A DNA stretch of 64,000 nt. Origin: Rhodococcus rhodochrous (lineage in GTDB: Bacteria; Actinomycetota; Actinomycetes; Mycobacteriales; Mycobacteriaceae). The notes under the pieces were generated by a model, which was not told where the DNA came from, did no database searches, and was given only the letters and a program-made list of their open reading frames with translations. Shown in pieces: positions 17,978-26,771 of this stretch. The stretch covers positions 3,277,444 through 3,341,443 of the forward strand of contig NZ_LT906450.1 of assembly GCF_900187265.1 (NCBI RefSeq), given 5' to 3'. Made by a program: the position numbers and the translations under genes. The first letter of the stretch is position 1. The number at the start of each line of letters is the position of its first letter.

Positions 17978-18895
17978 GTGATTTCGCTGCTTGCCCCCGG
18001 ACAGGGGTCTCAAACACCCGGAATGCTCGCCTCGTGGCTCGAGCAGTCCGGAGCGCGCGACCGCATCGACCAGTGGTCGCAGACGGCGGGACTCGATCTC
18101 GCGCGTCTCGGCACCACTGCCACCGCCGAGGAGATCACCGACACCGCGGTGACCCAGCCGCTCGTGGTGGCCTCCGCCCTGCTCGCCTTCGAGGATCTCG
18201 ACCGTCGCGGCCTCGTGCCCGCCGACACGATCGTCGCCGGCCACTCCGTCGGCGAACTCGCCGCGGCCGCCATCGCGGGTGTCATCGGCGCCGACGACGC
18301 CGTCGCCCTCGCCGCCGTCCGCGGAGCCGAGATGGCCCGCGCCTGCGCGCTCGAACCCACCGGAATGTCCGCCGTGCTCGGCGGTGCCGAGGACGAGGTG
18401 CTCGCGCGCCTCGCCGAGTTGGATCTGACCCCCGCGAACATGAATGCGGCCGGTCAGATCGTCGCAGCCGGGCGCCTGAGTGCGCTCGAGGAGCTCGCTG
18501 CGAACCCGCCCGAGAAGGCCCGAGTCCGCGCCCTGCCGGTCGCCGGTGCCTTCCACACCCGATTCATGGCACCCGCCCAGGACGCCGTGGCTGCCGCCGC
18601 GGCGAAGATCACACCTTCGGATCCGACGCACACGCTGCTGTCGAACTACGACGGCAAGCCCGTCACCTCCGGAGCCGACGCCCTCGAACGTCTCGCAGCC
18701 CAGGTCACCCGGCCCGTCCGGTGGGATCTGTGCACCGCTTCCCTGCGTGAAGCGCAGGTGAGCCGGATCGTCGAGCTTCCCCCCGCCGGCACGCTGGTGG
18801 GCATCGCCAAGCGCGAGATGCGCGGCACGCCCACCGTCGCCCTCAAGACCCCCGCGGAGATCTCCGCTCTGGCCGAAAGTCTTCAACTCGGTTAG
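17978..18895 (+). CDS. fabD: Malonyl-CoA:ACP transacylase
   Basis: A 305-residue transacylase that loads malonyl groups onto AcpM for FAS-II. The N-terminal LLAPGQGSQ motif, the nucleophile Ser90 in AGHSVGEL and the catalytic His in GAFHTRFM are all visible. Length and sequence follow mycobacterial FabD closely. The GTG at 17978 aligns with the start of mycobacterial FabD (I-x-LLAPGQG); a GTG six bases earlier at 17972 is an alternative. It is the first gene of the fabD-acpM-kasA-accD6 operon. Confidence 0.94.
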   Translation: MISLLAPGQGSQTPGMLASWLEQSGARDRIDQWSQTAGLDLARLGTTATAEEITDTAVTQPLVVASALLAFEDLDRRGLVPADTIVAGHSVGELAAAAIAGVIGADDAVALAAVRGAEMARACALEPTGMSAVLGGAEDEVLARLAELDLTPANMNAAGQIVAAGRLSALEELAANPPEKARVRALPVAGAFHTRFMAPAQDAVAAAAAKITPSDPTHTLLSNYDGKPVTSGADALERLAAQVTRPVRWDLCTASLREAQVSRIVELPPAGTLVGIAKREMRGTPTVALKTPAEISALAESLQLG

Positions 18896-19015
18896 GTTGC
18901 TGCGCGCGCCGTCGCACAGCACGGGCACCTCACCGGGAACTCCCCGGACCCCCGACCGGAAACATCCGGCCGGTTTCGAACGACATAGTCGACAGATCGA
19001 GAAGGGAGCCACATC

Positions 19016-19294
19016 GTGGCCGCCACCCAGGAAGAAATCATCGCCGGTCTCGCGGAGATCATCGAAGAGGTCACCGGCATCGAGCCCTCCGAGGTGACCG
19101 TCGAGAAGTCCTTCGTCGACGACCTCGACATCGACTCGCTGTCCATGGTCGAGATTGCCGTCCAGACCGAGGACAAGTACGGCGTGAAGATCCCCGACGA
19201 GGATCTCGCCGGTCTGCGCACCGTCGGTGACGCCGTGAACTACATCCAGAAGCTCGAGGCCGCAGGCGTTCAGGCCACGAACGACAACGAATGA
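19016..19294 (+). CDS. acpM: Meromycolate-type acyl carrier protein
   Basis: A 92-residue acidic carrier protein. The 4'-phosphopantetheine attachment site is Ser41 in [12 protein letters not shown]. It carries growing acyl chains through FAS-II. Mycobacterial AcpM has about 115 residues with an extended C terminus; here the tail after the four-helix core is only about ten residues (VQATNDNE), so it is closer to an ordinary ACP. The GTG has a GAAGGGAG ribosome binding site. Its TGA overlaps the kasA ATG (ATGA), which implies coupled translation. Confidence 0.94.
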   Translation: MAATQEEIIAGLAEIIEEVTGIEPSEVTVEKSFVDDLDIDSLSMVEIAVQTEDKYGVKIPDEDLAGLRTVGDAVNYIQKLEAAGVQATNDNE

Positions 19295-20547
19295 GTTCTG
19301 CTGTGACCTCCCCTTCTCCTCGGGCACTCCGCAACGTCGTCGTCACCAGCCTCGCGGCTACGACGTCGATCGCCGGCGATGTGGACGCCACCTGGAAAGC
19401 ACTGCTGGCCGGTGAGAGCGGGATCGGCACCATCGACGGCGGATTCGTCGACGAGTTCGACCTCCCGGTGCGCATCGGCGGAACCCTGAAGGTCAGCCCC
19501 GACGAGGGACTGTCCCGCGTGGAACTCCGTCGCATGAGCTTCGTCGAGCGCCTCGCGCTCACCCTCGGACGCACCGTCTGGCAGAACGCCGGCAGCCCCG
19601 AGGTCGACCAGGACCGTCTCGGTGTGGTCATCGGTACGGGCCTCGGTGGCGGAGAGTCGCTCATCGACGCCGTCGACAAGCTCCGTGACGGCGGCTACCG
19701 CAAGGTCTCGCCCTTCGCGGTGCAGATGATCATGCCGAACGGGCCGTCGGCCACCGTCGGGCTCGAACTCGGTGCCCGTGCCGGGGTCATCACCCCGGTC
19801 TCGGCGTGCTCGTCCGGATCCGAGGCGATCGCCAACGCGTACCGGATGATCGCCTTCGGCGACGCCGACATCGTCGTCACCGGTGGTGTCGAGGGTCAGC
19901 TGGACGCGGTCGCCACGGCGGGCTTCGCGATGATGCGGGCGCTGAGCACCCGCAACGACGACCCGAAGGGCGCATCGCGTCCGTTCGACAAGGACCGCGA
20001 CGGTTTCGTCTTCGGCGAGGCCGGCGCACTGATGGTCCTCGAGAGCGAGGAGCATGCCAAGGCACGCGGGGCGACCATCCACGGTCGCATCCTCGGCGCC
20101 GGCATCACCTCCGACGGTTACCACATCGTCGCCCCCGATCCGGAAGGCACGGGAGCGGCACGGGCCATGCGGCGGGCGATCGAGACCGCCGGGCTCACCA
20201 AGGCCGACATCGGGCACGTCAACGCGCACGCGACGGCCACCCCGATCGGCGACGTGGCCGAAGCCAAGGCCATCAACGCGGCCGTGGGCAACCACGCCGC
20301 GATCTACGCCCCCAAGTCCGCGCTCGGTCATTCGATCGGTGCGGTGGGTGCACTCGAAGCAGTACTCACGGTCCTGTCTCTGCGTGACGAGGTCATCCCG
20401 CCCACGCTGAATCTCGAGAACCAGGATCCAGAGATCGATCTCGACGTGGTGAAGGGCGAACCACGTTCCGGACGGATCGATTTCGCGCTGAACAACTCGT
20501 TCGGTTTCGGTGGGCACAACGTGGCGCTCGCATTCGGTCGCGCCTGA
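19291..20547 (+). CDS. kasA: Beta-ketoacyl-ACP synthase II, KasA type
   Basis: A 418-residue condensing enzyme that extends acyl-AcpM with malonyl-AcpM. The catalytic triad is present: Cys173 in [10 protein letters not shown], His in [12 protein letters not shown] and His in [11 protein letters not shown], followed by the C-terminal [10 protein letters not shown]. Mycobacteria have two tandem enzymes, kasA and kasB, at this locus; here there is only one. Its single copy suggests it covers all FAS-II elongation for the shorter mycolates of Nocardiaceae. The start overlaps the acpM stop. The kasA label follows position and cannot be told apart from kasB by eye. Confidence 0.92.
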   Translation: MSSAVTSPSPRALRNVVVTSLAATTSIAGDVDATWKALLAGESGIGTIDGGFVDEFDLPVRIGGTLKVSPDEGLSRVELRRMSFVERLALTLGRTVWQNAGSPEVDQDRLGVVIGTGLGGGESLIDAVDKLRDGGYRKVSPFAVQMIMPNGPSATVGLELGARAGVITPVSACSSGSEAIANAYRMIAFGDADIVVTGGVEGQLDAVATAGFAMMRALSTRNDDPKGASRPFDKDRDGFVFGEAGALMVLESEEHAKARGATIHGRILGAGITSDGYHIVAPDPEGTGAARAMRRAIETAGLTKADIGHVNAHATATPIGDVAEAKAINAAVGNHAAIYAPKSALGHSIGAVGALEAVLTVLSLRDEVIPPTLNLENQDPEIDLDVVKGEPRSGRIDFALNNSFGFGGHNVALAFGRA

Positions 20548-20570
20548 CCGTCGACGCCAGTCCGCCCCAT

Positions 20571-20602
20571 GCGGTGGAGGCTCCGCCCGGAGCCTCCACC
20601 GC
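20571..20602 (+). terminator. Perfect 14-bp hairpin between kasA and accD6
   Basis: GCGGTGGAGGCTCC pairs perfectly with GGAGCCTCCACCGC around a four-base loop. There is no T-tract, and it lies inside an operon on the coding strand. It may act as a partial terminator, an RNA processing or a stabilising element separating accD6 expression from the upstream genes. Confidence 0.6.
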
Positions 20603-20638
20603 AGCCCACCACCACCGCGTCTGCCCGAGGAGTACCCG

Positions 20639-22072
20639 ATGACCATCCTGGATCCAGCCACCCCGCGTGAGACGACGGTGGACCCGAGAGATCCGTTGGC
20701 CCGTCTCGAGAAACTGTTCGACCCGGGCAGCCTGGAACTGCTGCACACCCGCGACAAGTCGGGCGTCCTCGCCGCCGTCGGCGACGTCGACGGCATCCGC
20801 ACCGTCGCATACTGCTCCGATGCCACCGTCATGGGCGGGGCCATGGGCGTCGAGGGATGCAAGCACATCGTCTCCGCCATCGACCACGCCATCGACCACG
20901 AGATCCCTGTGGTCGGCATCTTCCACTCCGGTGGTGCGCGTCTGGCCGAGGGCGTCGAGGCCCTCCACGCCGTCGGCCTGGTCTTCGAGGCCATGGTTCG
21001 CGCGTCCGGTCTGATCCCCCAGATCTCCGTCGTTCTCGGCTTCGCAGCCGGCGGTGCCGCCTACGGTCCGGCCCTGACCGACATCGTCATCATGGCTCCC
21101 GAGGGCCGCGTCTTCGTCACCGGACCGGACGTGGTCCGCAGCGTCACCGGTGAGCAGGTCGACATGGAGTCGCTCGGCGGCCCCGAGACGCACACCAAGA
21201 AGTCCGGTGTCGCGCACATCGCCGCGCACGACGAGGCCGACGCGTTGCATCGGGCCCGCCGCCTGGTGTCGATGCTGGCCGAGCAGGGCGAATTCGACGT
21301 CGCCGCTGCGGCGCTCGGCGACACCGACCTGCGGGCGCTGATGCCCGCCTCGCCGCGACGCGCATACGACGTGCGGCCGATCGTCCACCAGTTGCTCGAC
21401 AACGTCGACGGTGAGTCCGCCTTCGAGGAACTGCAGGCCGGTTGGGCCCGCAGCATCGTCACCGGCTTCGGCCGTCTCGGCGGCCGTACCGTCGGTGTCA
21501 TCGCCAACAACCCGCTCCGTCTCGGCGGCTGCCTCAACTCCGAGAGCGCCGAGAAGGCAGCGCGTTTCGTGCGGATGTGCAACGCCTTCGGTGTTCCGCT
21601 CGTCGTCATCGTCGACGTCCCCGGTTACCTTCCCGGTGTGAGCCAGGAGTGGGAGGGTGTCGTCCGACGCGGCGCCAAGCTGCTCCACGCGTTCGCCGAG
21701 GCGAAGGTTCCCCGCGTCACGCTCGTGACGCGCAAGATCTACGGCGGCGCATACATCGCGATGAACTCCCGGGCGCTCGGGGCCACCGCCGTCTACGCAT
21801 GGCCGGAGTCCGAGGTGGCCGTGATGGGGGCGAAGGCCGCTGTGGGCATCCTCCACAAGAAGGCCCTCGCCGCGGCTCCCGAGGAGGAGCGTGAGGCGCT
21901 GCACGACCGTCTCGCGGCCGAACACGAGGCGATCGCCGGTGGCGTCGGGCGCGCGATGGCGATCGGTGTGGTCGACGAGATGATCGATCCCGCCACCACC
22001 CGCAGCACGCTGGCCGCCGCGCTCGCCGCCGCACCCGCAGTTCGCGGCGGGCACAAGAACATTCCGCTCTGA
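20639..22072 (+). CDS. accD6: Acyl-CoA carboxylase beta subunit AccD6
   Basis: A 477-residue biotin-dependent carboxyltransferase subunit. It transfers carboxyl from carboxybiotin to acetyl- or propionyl-CoA, giving malonyl- or methylmalonyl-CoA for FAS-I/FAS-II. The two crotonase-fold halves carry oxyanion-hole glycines (FHSGGARLAEG; GFAAGGAAYGPAL in the N half; LRLGGCLNSE and GYLPGVSQEWEG in the C half). The ATG has a GAGGAG ribosome binding site. Its place after kasA matches mycobacterial accD6, where it is the essential malonyl-CoA-forming subunit. A very strong terminator follows. Confidence 0.93.
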   Translation: MTILDPATPRETTVDPRDPLARLEKLFDPGSLELLHTRDKSGVLAAVGDVDGIRTVAYCSDATVMGGAMGVEGCKHIVSAIDHAIDHEIPVVGIFHSGGARLAEGVEALHAVGLVFEAMVRASGLIPQISVVLGFAAGGAAYGPALTDIVIMAPEGRVFVTGPDVVRSVTGEQVDMESLGGPETHTKKSGVAHIAAHDEADALHRARRLVSMLAEQGEFDVAAAALGDTDLRALMPASPRRAYDVRPIVHQLLDNVDGESAFEELQAGWARSIVTGFGRLGGRTVGVIANNPLRLGGCLNSESAEKAARFVRMCNAFGVPLVVIVDVPGYLPGVSQEWEGVVRRGAKLLHAFAEAKVPRVTLVTRKIYGGAYIAMNSRALGATAVYAWPESEVAVMGAKAAVGILHKKALAAAPEEEREALHDRLAAEHEAIAGGVGRAMAIGVVDEMIDPATTRSTLAAALAAAPAVRGGHKNIPL

Positions 22073-22084
22073 TCCGGACACAGC

Positions 22085-22130
22085 ACGAGAACACCGGCAT
22101 CGCTCCTCGGAGCGGTGCCGGTGTTCTCGT
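22085..22130 (+). terminator. Strong terminator of the FAS-II operon
   Basis: A 46-base hairpin with a perfect 15-bp outer stem (ACGAGAACACCGGCA with its complement), a T-G wobble and an inner CGCTCC/GGAGCG stem around a two-base loop. It sits 13 bases after accD6 and before the convergent DUF3145 gene. Confidence 0.85.
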
Positions 22131-22184
22131 ATCAGGAAGATGTGGGGTGCGTTCCGGTCGCGTCACCGGGGCGGCGGACCGCGG

Positions 22185-22691
22185 TCAGCCGACGTCCCGG
22201 CGGAGCCACGTCACCTGCGCGCCTTCGTCGCCGCTGCGGTACGGCTCGAGCTCTTCGTCCCAAGCCGTTCCGAGGGCGCGGTGCAGTTCGCTCGTGACAT
22301 CGGCGGAGGACAGCATGGCGCGCAGACGCATCTCTCCGACGACGATGTCGCCGTTGGCGCTGGTTGCCCCGCGCCACAGGCCCAGTCGGGGGACGTAGCT
22401 GAAGCGTTCGCCGTCGACGCCCTCGCTCGGGTTCTCGGTGATCTCGAAGCGGAGCATCGGCCACGAGCGCAGCACGTCGGCCAGTCGCGCGGCCGTGCCC
22501 ACGGGCCCGACCCAGTCGACGCAGGTGCGCAGCAGCCCCGGTGCGGCGGGCTGGCCCGTCCACGAGAGATCGGGCCGGCAGTCGAGGATGTCGGCCAGTG
22601 CCCACTCGATGTGCGGGCACACGGCCGCCGGTGAGGAATGGACATAGATCACCCCCGCCGTGGCATCCGCGAATTGGTTGGATGCGCGCAT
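22185..22691 (-). CDS. DUF3145 family protein
   Basis: A 168-residue protein of the actinobacterial DUF3145 family, identifiable by GVIYVHSSPAAVCPHIEWAL near the N terminus, the central WPMLRFEITENPSEGVDGERF and a C-terminal AWDEELEPYR. It is cytoplasmic and has no proven function. The ATG at 22691 is fixed by a GGAGGTGA ribosome binding site five bases upstream; the longer open frame lacks one. It converges on accD6. Confidence 0.9.
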   Translation of the reverse strand: MRASNQFADATAGVIYVHSSPAAVCPHIEWALADILDCRPDLSWTGQPAAPGLLRTCVDWVGPVGTAARLADVLRSWPMLRFEITENPSEGVDGERFSYVPRLGLWRGATSANGDIVVGEMRLRAMLSSADVTSELHRALGTAWDEELEPYRSGDEGAQVTWLRRDVG

Positions 22692-22814
22692 ACATTCACC
22701 TCCGATTCGACCAGGACGTCTTCCCCAACGACCTTCGTCGATCAAGGCTTCTCCATGCAGGCTGCGTACAAGTGTGCCCGTGTGGCGTGTGTTTCGCCAG
22801 CGAACCAGAGAGGT

Positions 22815-23627
22815 TTATGTGAATTCGGTGATGATCGCGTCCCCGAGGGCAGGCCAGAGCGGTTTCGCCCAGTCTCCGAACGCACGATCAGTAAGTACCA
22901 CAGTGGCGACGGAAATTTCGGGATCTACCCAAATGAACGTGCCCGATTGACCGAAATGACCGAAAGTACGCGGTGAATTACCGGTCGCGGTCCAATGCGG
23001 ATTCTTTTCCCCGCGGATCTCGAATCCGAGACCCCAGTCGTTGGGCTTGAACATCCCGTAGCCGGGGACGAGCCCGTTCAGACCCGGGAACTGCACGCTG
23101 GTCGCCTCGGCGAGGGTTTCGTGCGAGATCAGCACGGGCTCGAGGAGCTCGCGCGCGAACAACGCGAGATCGGCGACCGAGGACTGCGCTCCGTGGCCGG
23201 CCGAGCCCGGCAGGGACGAGGACTGCATGCCGAGCGGTTCGAAGACCGCCTGGCGGAGGTATTCCGGGAACTCGATACCGGTTTCCGCCTCGACGAGTTC
23301 GGCGAGCACCTCGAAGCCCGCACTCGAGTAGATCCGCTTCCGTTCGGGTTCGGTCTGCACGATGCGCTCACCGAACGCCAGACCCGAGGCGTGGGCGAGC
23401 AGATGCCGCACCGTCGACCCTTCGGGACCCGCGGGCCGGTCGAGCTCGATCGCGCCCTCCTCGACGGCGATCAGCGCGGCGTACGCCACGAGCGGCTTCG
23501 TCACGGACGCGAGCGGGAAGATCCCGTCGAGGTCTCCCCTGGACGCGACCGTTCCGCCGTCGCGGGTCACCACCGCGGCGGCGGAACGGTCGACAGGCCA
23601 GTCGCTGAGCAGATCGAGGCTGTGCAC
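22815..23627 (-). CDS. Serine hydrolase, beta-lactamase class C fold
   Basis: A 270-residue soluble protein with the SxxK catalytic motif Ser41-Val-Thr-Lys44 (PLASVTKP), a YSS tyrosine motif (RIYSSAGFE) and HFGQSG in place of the KTG box. These mark the family of esterases, amidases and DD-peptidases related to class C beta-lactamases. No signal peptide is present, so it probably acts in the cytoplasm as an esterase, not in the wall. The GTG start has no ribosome binding site but follows TAGGCT by six bases, a leaderless signature. Confidence 0.87.
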   Translation of the reverse strand: MHSLDLLSDWPVDRSAAAVVTRDGGTVASRGDLDGIFPLASVTKPLVAYAALIAVEEGAIELDRPAGPEGSTVRHLLAHASGLAFGERIVQTEPERKRIYSSAGFEVLAELVEAETGIEFPEYLRQAVFEPLGMQSSSLPGSAGHGAQSSVADLALFARELLEPVLISHETLAEATSVQFPGLNGLVPGYGMFKPNDWGLGFEIRGEKNPHWTATGNSPRTFGHFGQSGTFIWVDPEISVATVVLTDRAFGDWAKPLWPALGDAIITEFT

Positions 23628-23633
23628 GCGATC

Positions 23634-23639
23634 AGCCTA
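23634..23639 (-). promoter_or_regulatory. Candidate -10 of leaderless serine hydrolase gene
   Basis: TAGGCT on the minus strand ends six bases before the GTG at 23627, and there is no Shine-Dalgarno sequence. Confidence 0.45.
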
Positions 23640-23679
23640 CGAGACGGCCCGGCGCGGCGAGGTCACCGGTCGGTGCCGG

Positions 23680-24807
23680 TCACCAGTCGGCTTCGGTGTA
23701 CCGGATGACGCCGCGGATGTTCCTGCCCTCGAGCATGTCCCGGTATCCGTCGTTGATCTGCTCGAGGGTGTAGGTACGCGTGACCATGTCGGCCAGGTTC
23801 AGCTGGCCGGACTTGTACAGGTCGAGCAGGTTCGGGATGTCGACGCGGGCATTGCAGCCACCGAAGATGTTGCCCTTGAGGTCCTTCTGGAGCATCGAGA
23901 ACAGGAACGAGTTGAGCTTGACGTCCATGTCGGACATGTAGCCCATCGCCGTGACGACGCACCGGCCGCCCTTGGCCGTGAGGGTCAGCGCGGGATCGAC
24001 CAGCTCACCCTTCATCTCGCCCACGGTGATGATCGTCGAGTGGCACATGCGGCCCCACGTGATCTCCATGATCGGCACGATGGCCTCCTCGATGGAGGCG
24101 TAGGTGTGCGTGGCACCGAACTTCAGCGCCTGCTCGCGCTTGAACGGTTCCGGGTCGATCGCGAAGACGTGGCGCGCACCGGAGGCCACGGCACCCTGCA
24201 GGGCGCTCATGCCGACACCGCCGACGCCGATGATGGCAACCGAATCGCCGGCCTTGACCTCGGCGATGTTCGTCGCCGAACCCCAGCCGGTGGGCACGCC
24301 GCAGCCGACGAGGGCGGCGAGCTCGAACGGCACGTCCTTGTCGATCTTGACGACCTGGCTCTGGTTGACCGTCATGTACGGCGAGAAGGTGCCGAGCAGG
24401 CACATCGCGATCACGTTCTGGCCGCGCGCCTGGATGCGGTAGGTGCCGTCGGAGATCGCCTGGCCGCTGAGCAGTCCGGCGCCCAGATCGCACAGGTTCG
24501 AGTGCCCCGAGGCACAGGACGGACACCGCCCGCACGCGGGGATGAAGGACAGCACGACGTGGTCGCCCACCTCGAGGCCCACCACTCCCTCGCCGACCTT
24601 GGTGATCACACCCGCGCCCTCGTGACCGCCCATGGCGGGGAAGGACGGCATCGGGGTTGCGCCCGTGACGATGTGATGGTCGGAGTGGCACATACCGGCG
24701 GCTTCCATGCGGATCTGCACTTCACCAGCGACGGGATCACCGAGTTCGATCTCCTCGACCGACCACGGCTCGTCGATGCCCCACAGCACTGCACCCTTGG
24801 TCTTCAT
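23680..24807 (-). CDS. NDMA-dependent alcohol dehydrogenase
   Basis: A 375-residue zinc-dependent medium-chain dehydrogenase. Catalytic zinc ligands are Cys40 (GMCHSDHH) and His62-Glu63 (GGHEGAG); the structural zinc site is the four-Cys cluster in ACGRCPSCASGHSNLC. The nucleotide-binding motif is GVGGVG at about 197. Sequence features fit the NDMA-dependent class, in which NAD stays bound and an external electron acceptor is used, and which in actinobacteria oxidises alcohols or aldehydes. The ATG has a GGAGG ribosome binding site. A KstR-like 14-bp palindrome lies 63 bases upstream. Confidence 0.88.
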   Translation of the reverse strand: MKTKGAVLWGIDEPWSVEEIELGDPVAGEVQIRMEAAGMCHSDHHIVTGATPMPSFPAMGGHEGAGVITKVGEGVVGLEVGDHVVLSFIPACGRCPSCASGHSNLCDLGAGLLSGQAISDGTYRIQARGQNVIAMCLLGTFSPYMTVNQSQVVKIDKDVPFELAALVGCGVPTGWGSATNIAEVKAGDSVAIIGVGGVGMSALQGAVASGARHVFAIDPEPFKREQALKFGATHTYASIEEAIVPIMEITWGRMCHSTIITVGEMKGELVDPALTLTAKGGRCVVTAMGYMSDMDVKLNSFLFSMLQKDLKGNIFGGCNARVDIPNLLDLYKSGQLNLADMVTRTYTLEQINDGYRDMLEGRNIRGVIRYTEADW

Positions 24808-24869
24808 CTGGCTCGCCCTCCATCGCATTGCCGGTTGTGCACGTGACGATAGACACAATCGCACAGAAT

Positions 24870-24883
24870 TGGAACAGGTTCTA
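24870..24883. promoter_or_regulatory. KstR-like operator
   Basis: TGGAACAGGTTCTA fits the pattern TnnAACnnGTTnnA that I associate with KstR, the TetR-family repressor of cholesterol catabolism genes. It lies between the divergent alcohol dehydrogenase and metallo-hydrolase genes, 63 bases from the former. A single 14-bp match can occur by chance. Confidence 0.45.
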
Positions 24884-24975
24884 GACCTCGTCCCGGTCCG
24901 ATCGACATGCGCCCGCGGATACCGTGAGACCGAAGCACCGCGGGTCACCACCGCCCGACCGTCCGAGGAGATGCC

Positions 24976-26628
24976 GTGCCCGACAATCCGGAACTCACCT
25001 TCCACGGCGCGGCGAGAACCGTCACCGGCTCGTGCGCGACGATCGAACTCGGCGACGCCCGCATCCTGGTCGACTGCGGGATGTTCCAGGGTTCGCGCAG
25101 CCTCGAGAAGCTCAACGTCGCGGAGTTCGCGTTCGCCCCCGAGTCGATCGACGCGGTGATCCTCACCCACGCCCACATCGACCACTGTGGGCTGCTCCCC
25201 AAGCTCGTCGCGCGGGGCTTCGAGGGCCACATCTTCTGCACCGCCCCGACGGCCGAGCTGCTCTCGTTCATGCTCGCCGACTCGGCGCGGATCCAGGAGT
25301 TCGAGGCCCAGCGCCGCAATCGGCGGCGCGACCGCGCGAACCGGGCGAAGTTCCACCCGATCTACACCGAGGAGGACGCCCGGCTCGCCGCCTCACGCGC
25401 CCGGCCGGTACCGCTCGAGGAGTGGTTCGAACCGGCGCCCGGTTTCCGGGTCCGCCTGTGGAATGCCGGACACATCCTGGGATCGGCCTCGGCGGAGATC
25501 GAGGCCGGCGGTGTGCGGATGTTGTTCTCGGGCGATCTGGGGCCGGAACAGAAGGCCTTCCATGCCGATCCGGAAGGTCCGACCGGACTCGACTACGTCG
25601 TCTGCGAATCCACCTACGGGGACCGCTCACGCCCTCGACTCACGATCGCCGAGCGCCGCGACCTCCTGGCCCGGGAGGTGAACGAGGCACTCGAGCGGGG
25701 CGGCAACCTGATCGTGCCGTCGTTCGCGCTCGAACGCACCCAGGAGTTGTTGCTCGACATCGGATACCTGCTCGACGACGAGCGCATTCCGGAGGTGCCG
25801 GTCTTCGTCGACTCCCCGCTCGCGATCCGCGCGACCGACGTCTTCGCCGCATACGCCGGAGAACTCGAGGACCTCGACGGCCGGAACGTCTTCCGCCATC
25901 CGGGCATCCGGTACACCGCCGAGGCCGAGGAATCGATGCGGATCGACAGCTACCATCGCGCGATCATCATCGCGGCCTCCGGGATGTGCGAGGCGGGACG
26001 GGTTCGGCACCACCTGCGGAACAACCTCGCCCGCCCCGACTCGACGGTGCTCTTCGTCGGCTATCAGGCGCAGGGCACGCTCGGAAGGGTGATCCTCGAG
26101 GGTGCGCCGAAGGTCCGGATCTCGGGTGAGGACATCGATGTCCGGGCACGGATCCGGCGGATCGACAGCTACTCCGCGCACGCCGACCGCGGCGAGTTGG
26201 TGCAATGGGTCGGGCAACGCGCGCCGATCTCCGGTGCGGTCTTCCTCGACCACGGAGAACCCGATGCGCTCGCCGCCTTCACGGCATCGCTGCACGAACT
26301 CGATGCCGGACTGAACGTGGTCGTCCCGGAGATCGGCGCCCGATACCGGCTCGTGGCGGGCGGTCCGCCCGAGCACATCGCCACGGTCGCACCGCCGGCA
26401 CCGGTGCGCGTCGGCCGTGATTGGCAGAACGAGTACGCCGAATTCGCCACCGGCCTGCGCGACCAGCTGCTCGAGATCGACGATCCGCGCACCCGGGAGC
26501 GCGCGATCGCCGCGATGCGGAGGGTGCTCGACGAATACCGCACGGGCGCCCCACCCCCGGAGGAGCACCGACGCCACTCGAGGCCGGGTCGGCGCAAGCC
26601 ACCACCTCGCCGGAGGCGCCGATTCTGA
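24976..26628 (+). CDS. Beta-CASP metallo-beta-lactamase-fold nuclease-like protein
   Basis: A 550-residue protein of the MBL/beta-CASP group (CPSF73/RNase J-like), which cut RNA or DNA with two zinc ions. Zinc motif 2 is H65-A-H67-I-D69-H70, followed by GHILGSA, the GDLG Asp motif and the beta-CASP signatures CESTYGD, IIIAASGMCEAGR and SAHADRGEL near residue 400. It lacks the extra C-terminal domain of RNase J but has an Arg/Pro-rich basic tail (last 20 residues), probably for nucleic acid binding. The GTG start has a GAGGAGA ribosome binding site. RNA processing is inferred from the family. Confidence 0.85.
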   Translation: MPDNPELTFHGAARTVTGSCATIELGDARILVDCGMFQGSRSLEKLNVAEFAFAPESIDAVILTHAHIDHCGLLPKLVARGFEGHIFCTAPTAELLSFMLADSARIQEFEAQRRNRRRDRANRAKFHPIYTEEDARLAASRARPVPLEEWFEPAPGFRVRLWNAGHILGSASAEIEAGGVRMLFSGDLGPEQKAFHADPEGPTGLDYVVCESTYGDRSRPRLTIAERRDLLAREVNEALERGGNLIVPSFALERTQELLLDIGYLLDDERIPEVPVFVDSPLAIRATDVFAAYAGELEDLDGRNVFRHPGIRYTAEAEESMRIDSYHRAIIIAASGMCEAGRVRHHLRNNLARPDSTVLFVGYQAQGTLGRVILEGAPKVRISGEDIDVRARIRRIDSYSAHADRGELVQWVGQRAPISGAVFLDHGEPDALAAFTASLHELDAGLNVVVPEIGARYRLVAGGPPEHIATVAPPAPVRVGRDWQNEYAEFATGLRDQLLEIDDPRTRERAIAAMRRVLDEYRTGAPPPEEHRRHSRPGRRKPPPRRRRRF

Positions 26629-26645
26629 GCCGCTCCCTTCATTCC

Positions 26646-26663
26646 CGCGAGAATCGTCTCGCG
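26646..26663 (+). terminator. Small perfect hairpin after the beta-CASP gene
   Basis: CGCGAGA - ATCG - TCTCGCG, a perfect 7-bp stem, 18 bases after the stop. There is no T-tract. Confidence 0.5.
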
Positions 26664-26680
26664 CGATATCCGTCCTCTCA

Positions 26681-26709
26681 TTGTAGAGAATGGCATTTCC
26701 GTCTAACGT
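26681..26709 (+). promoter_or_regulatory. Candidate promoter of the DUF35-thiolase operon
   Basis: TTGTAG and TAACGT are 17 bases apart in an unusually AT-rich stretch for this window. The 9-bp palindrome AATGGCATT lies in the spacer (26689-26697) and could be an operator half. The predicted start is about 55 bases before the ATG. Confidence 0.4.
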
Positions 26710-26771
26710 GATCCTCATGTTCGACCGCGGCGAGGGCCGCCGCATCGGCATCGGACAACGGAGGACGAACC

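Noticed and set aside
22755-22976. A possible small Cys-containing ORF upstream of, and antisense to, the serine hydrolase gene
   Set aside because: It has no clear ribosome binding site and two thirds of it lie antisense to a secure gene.
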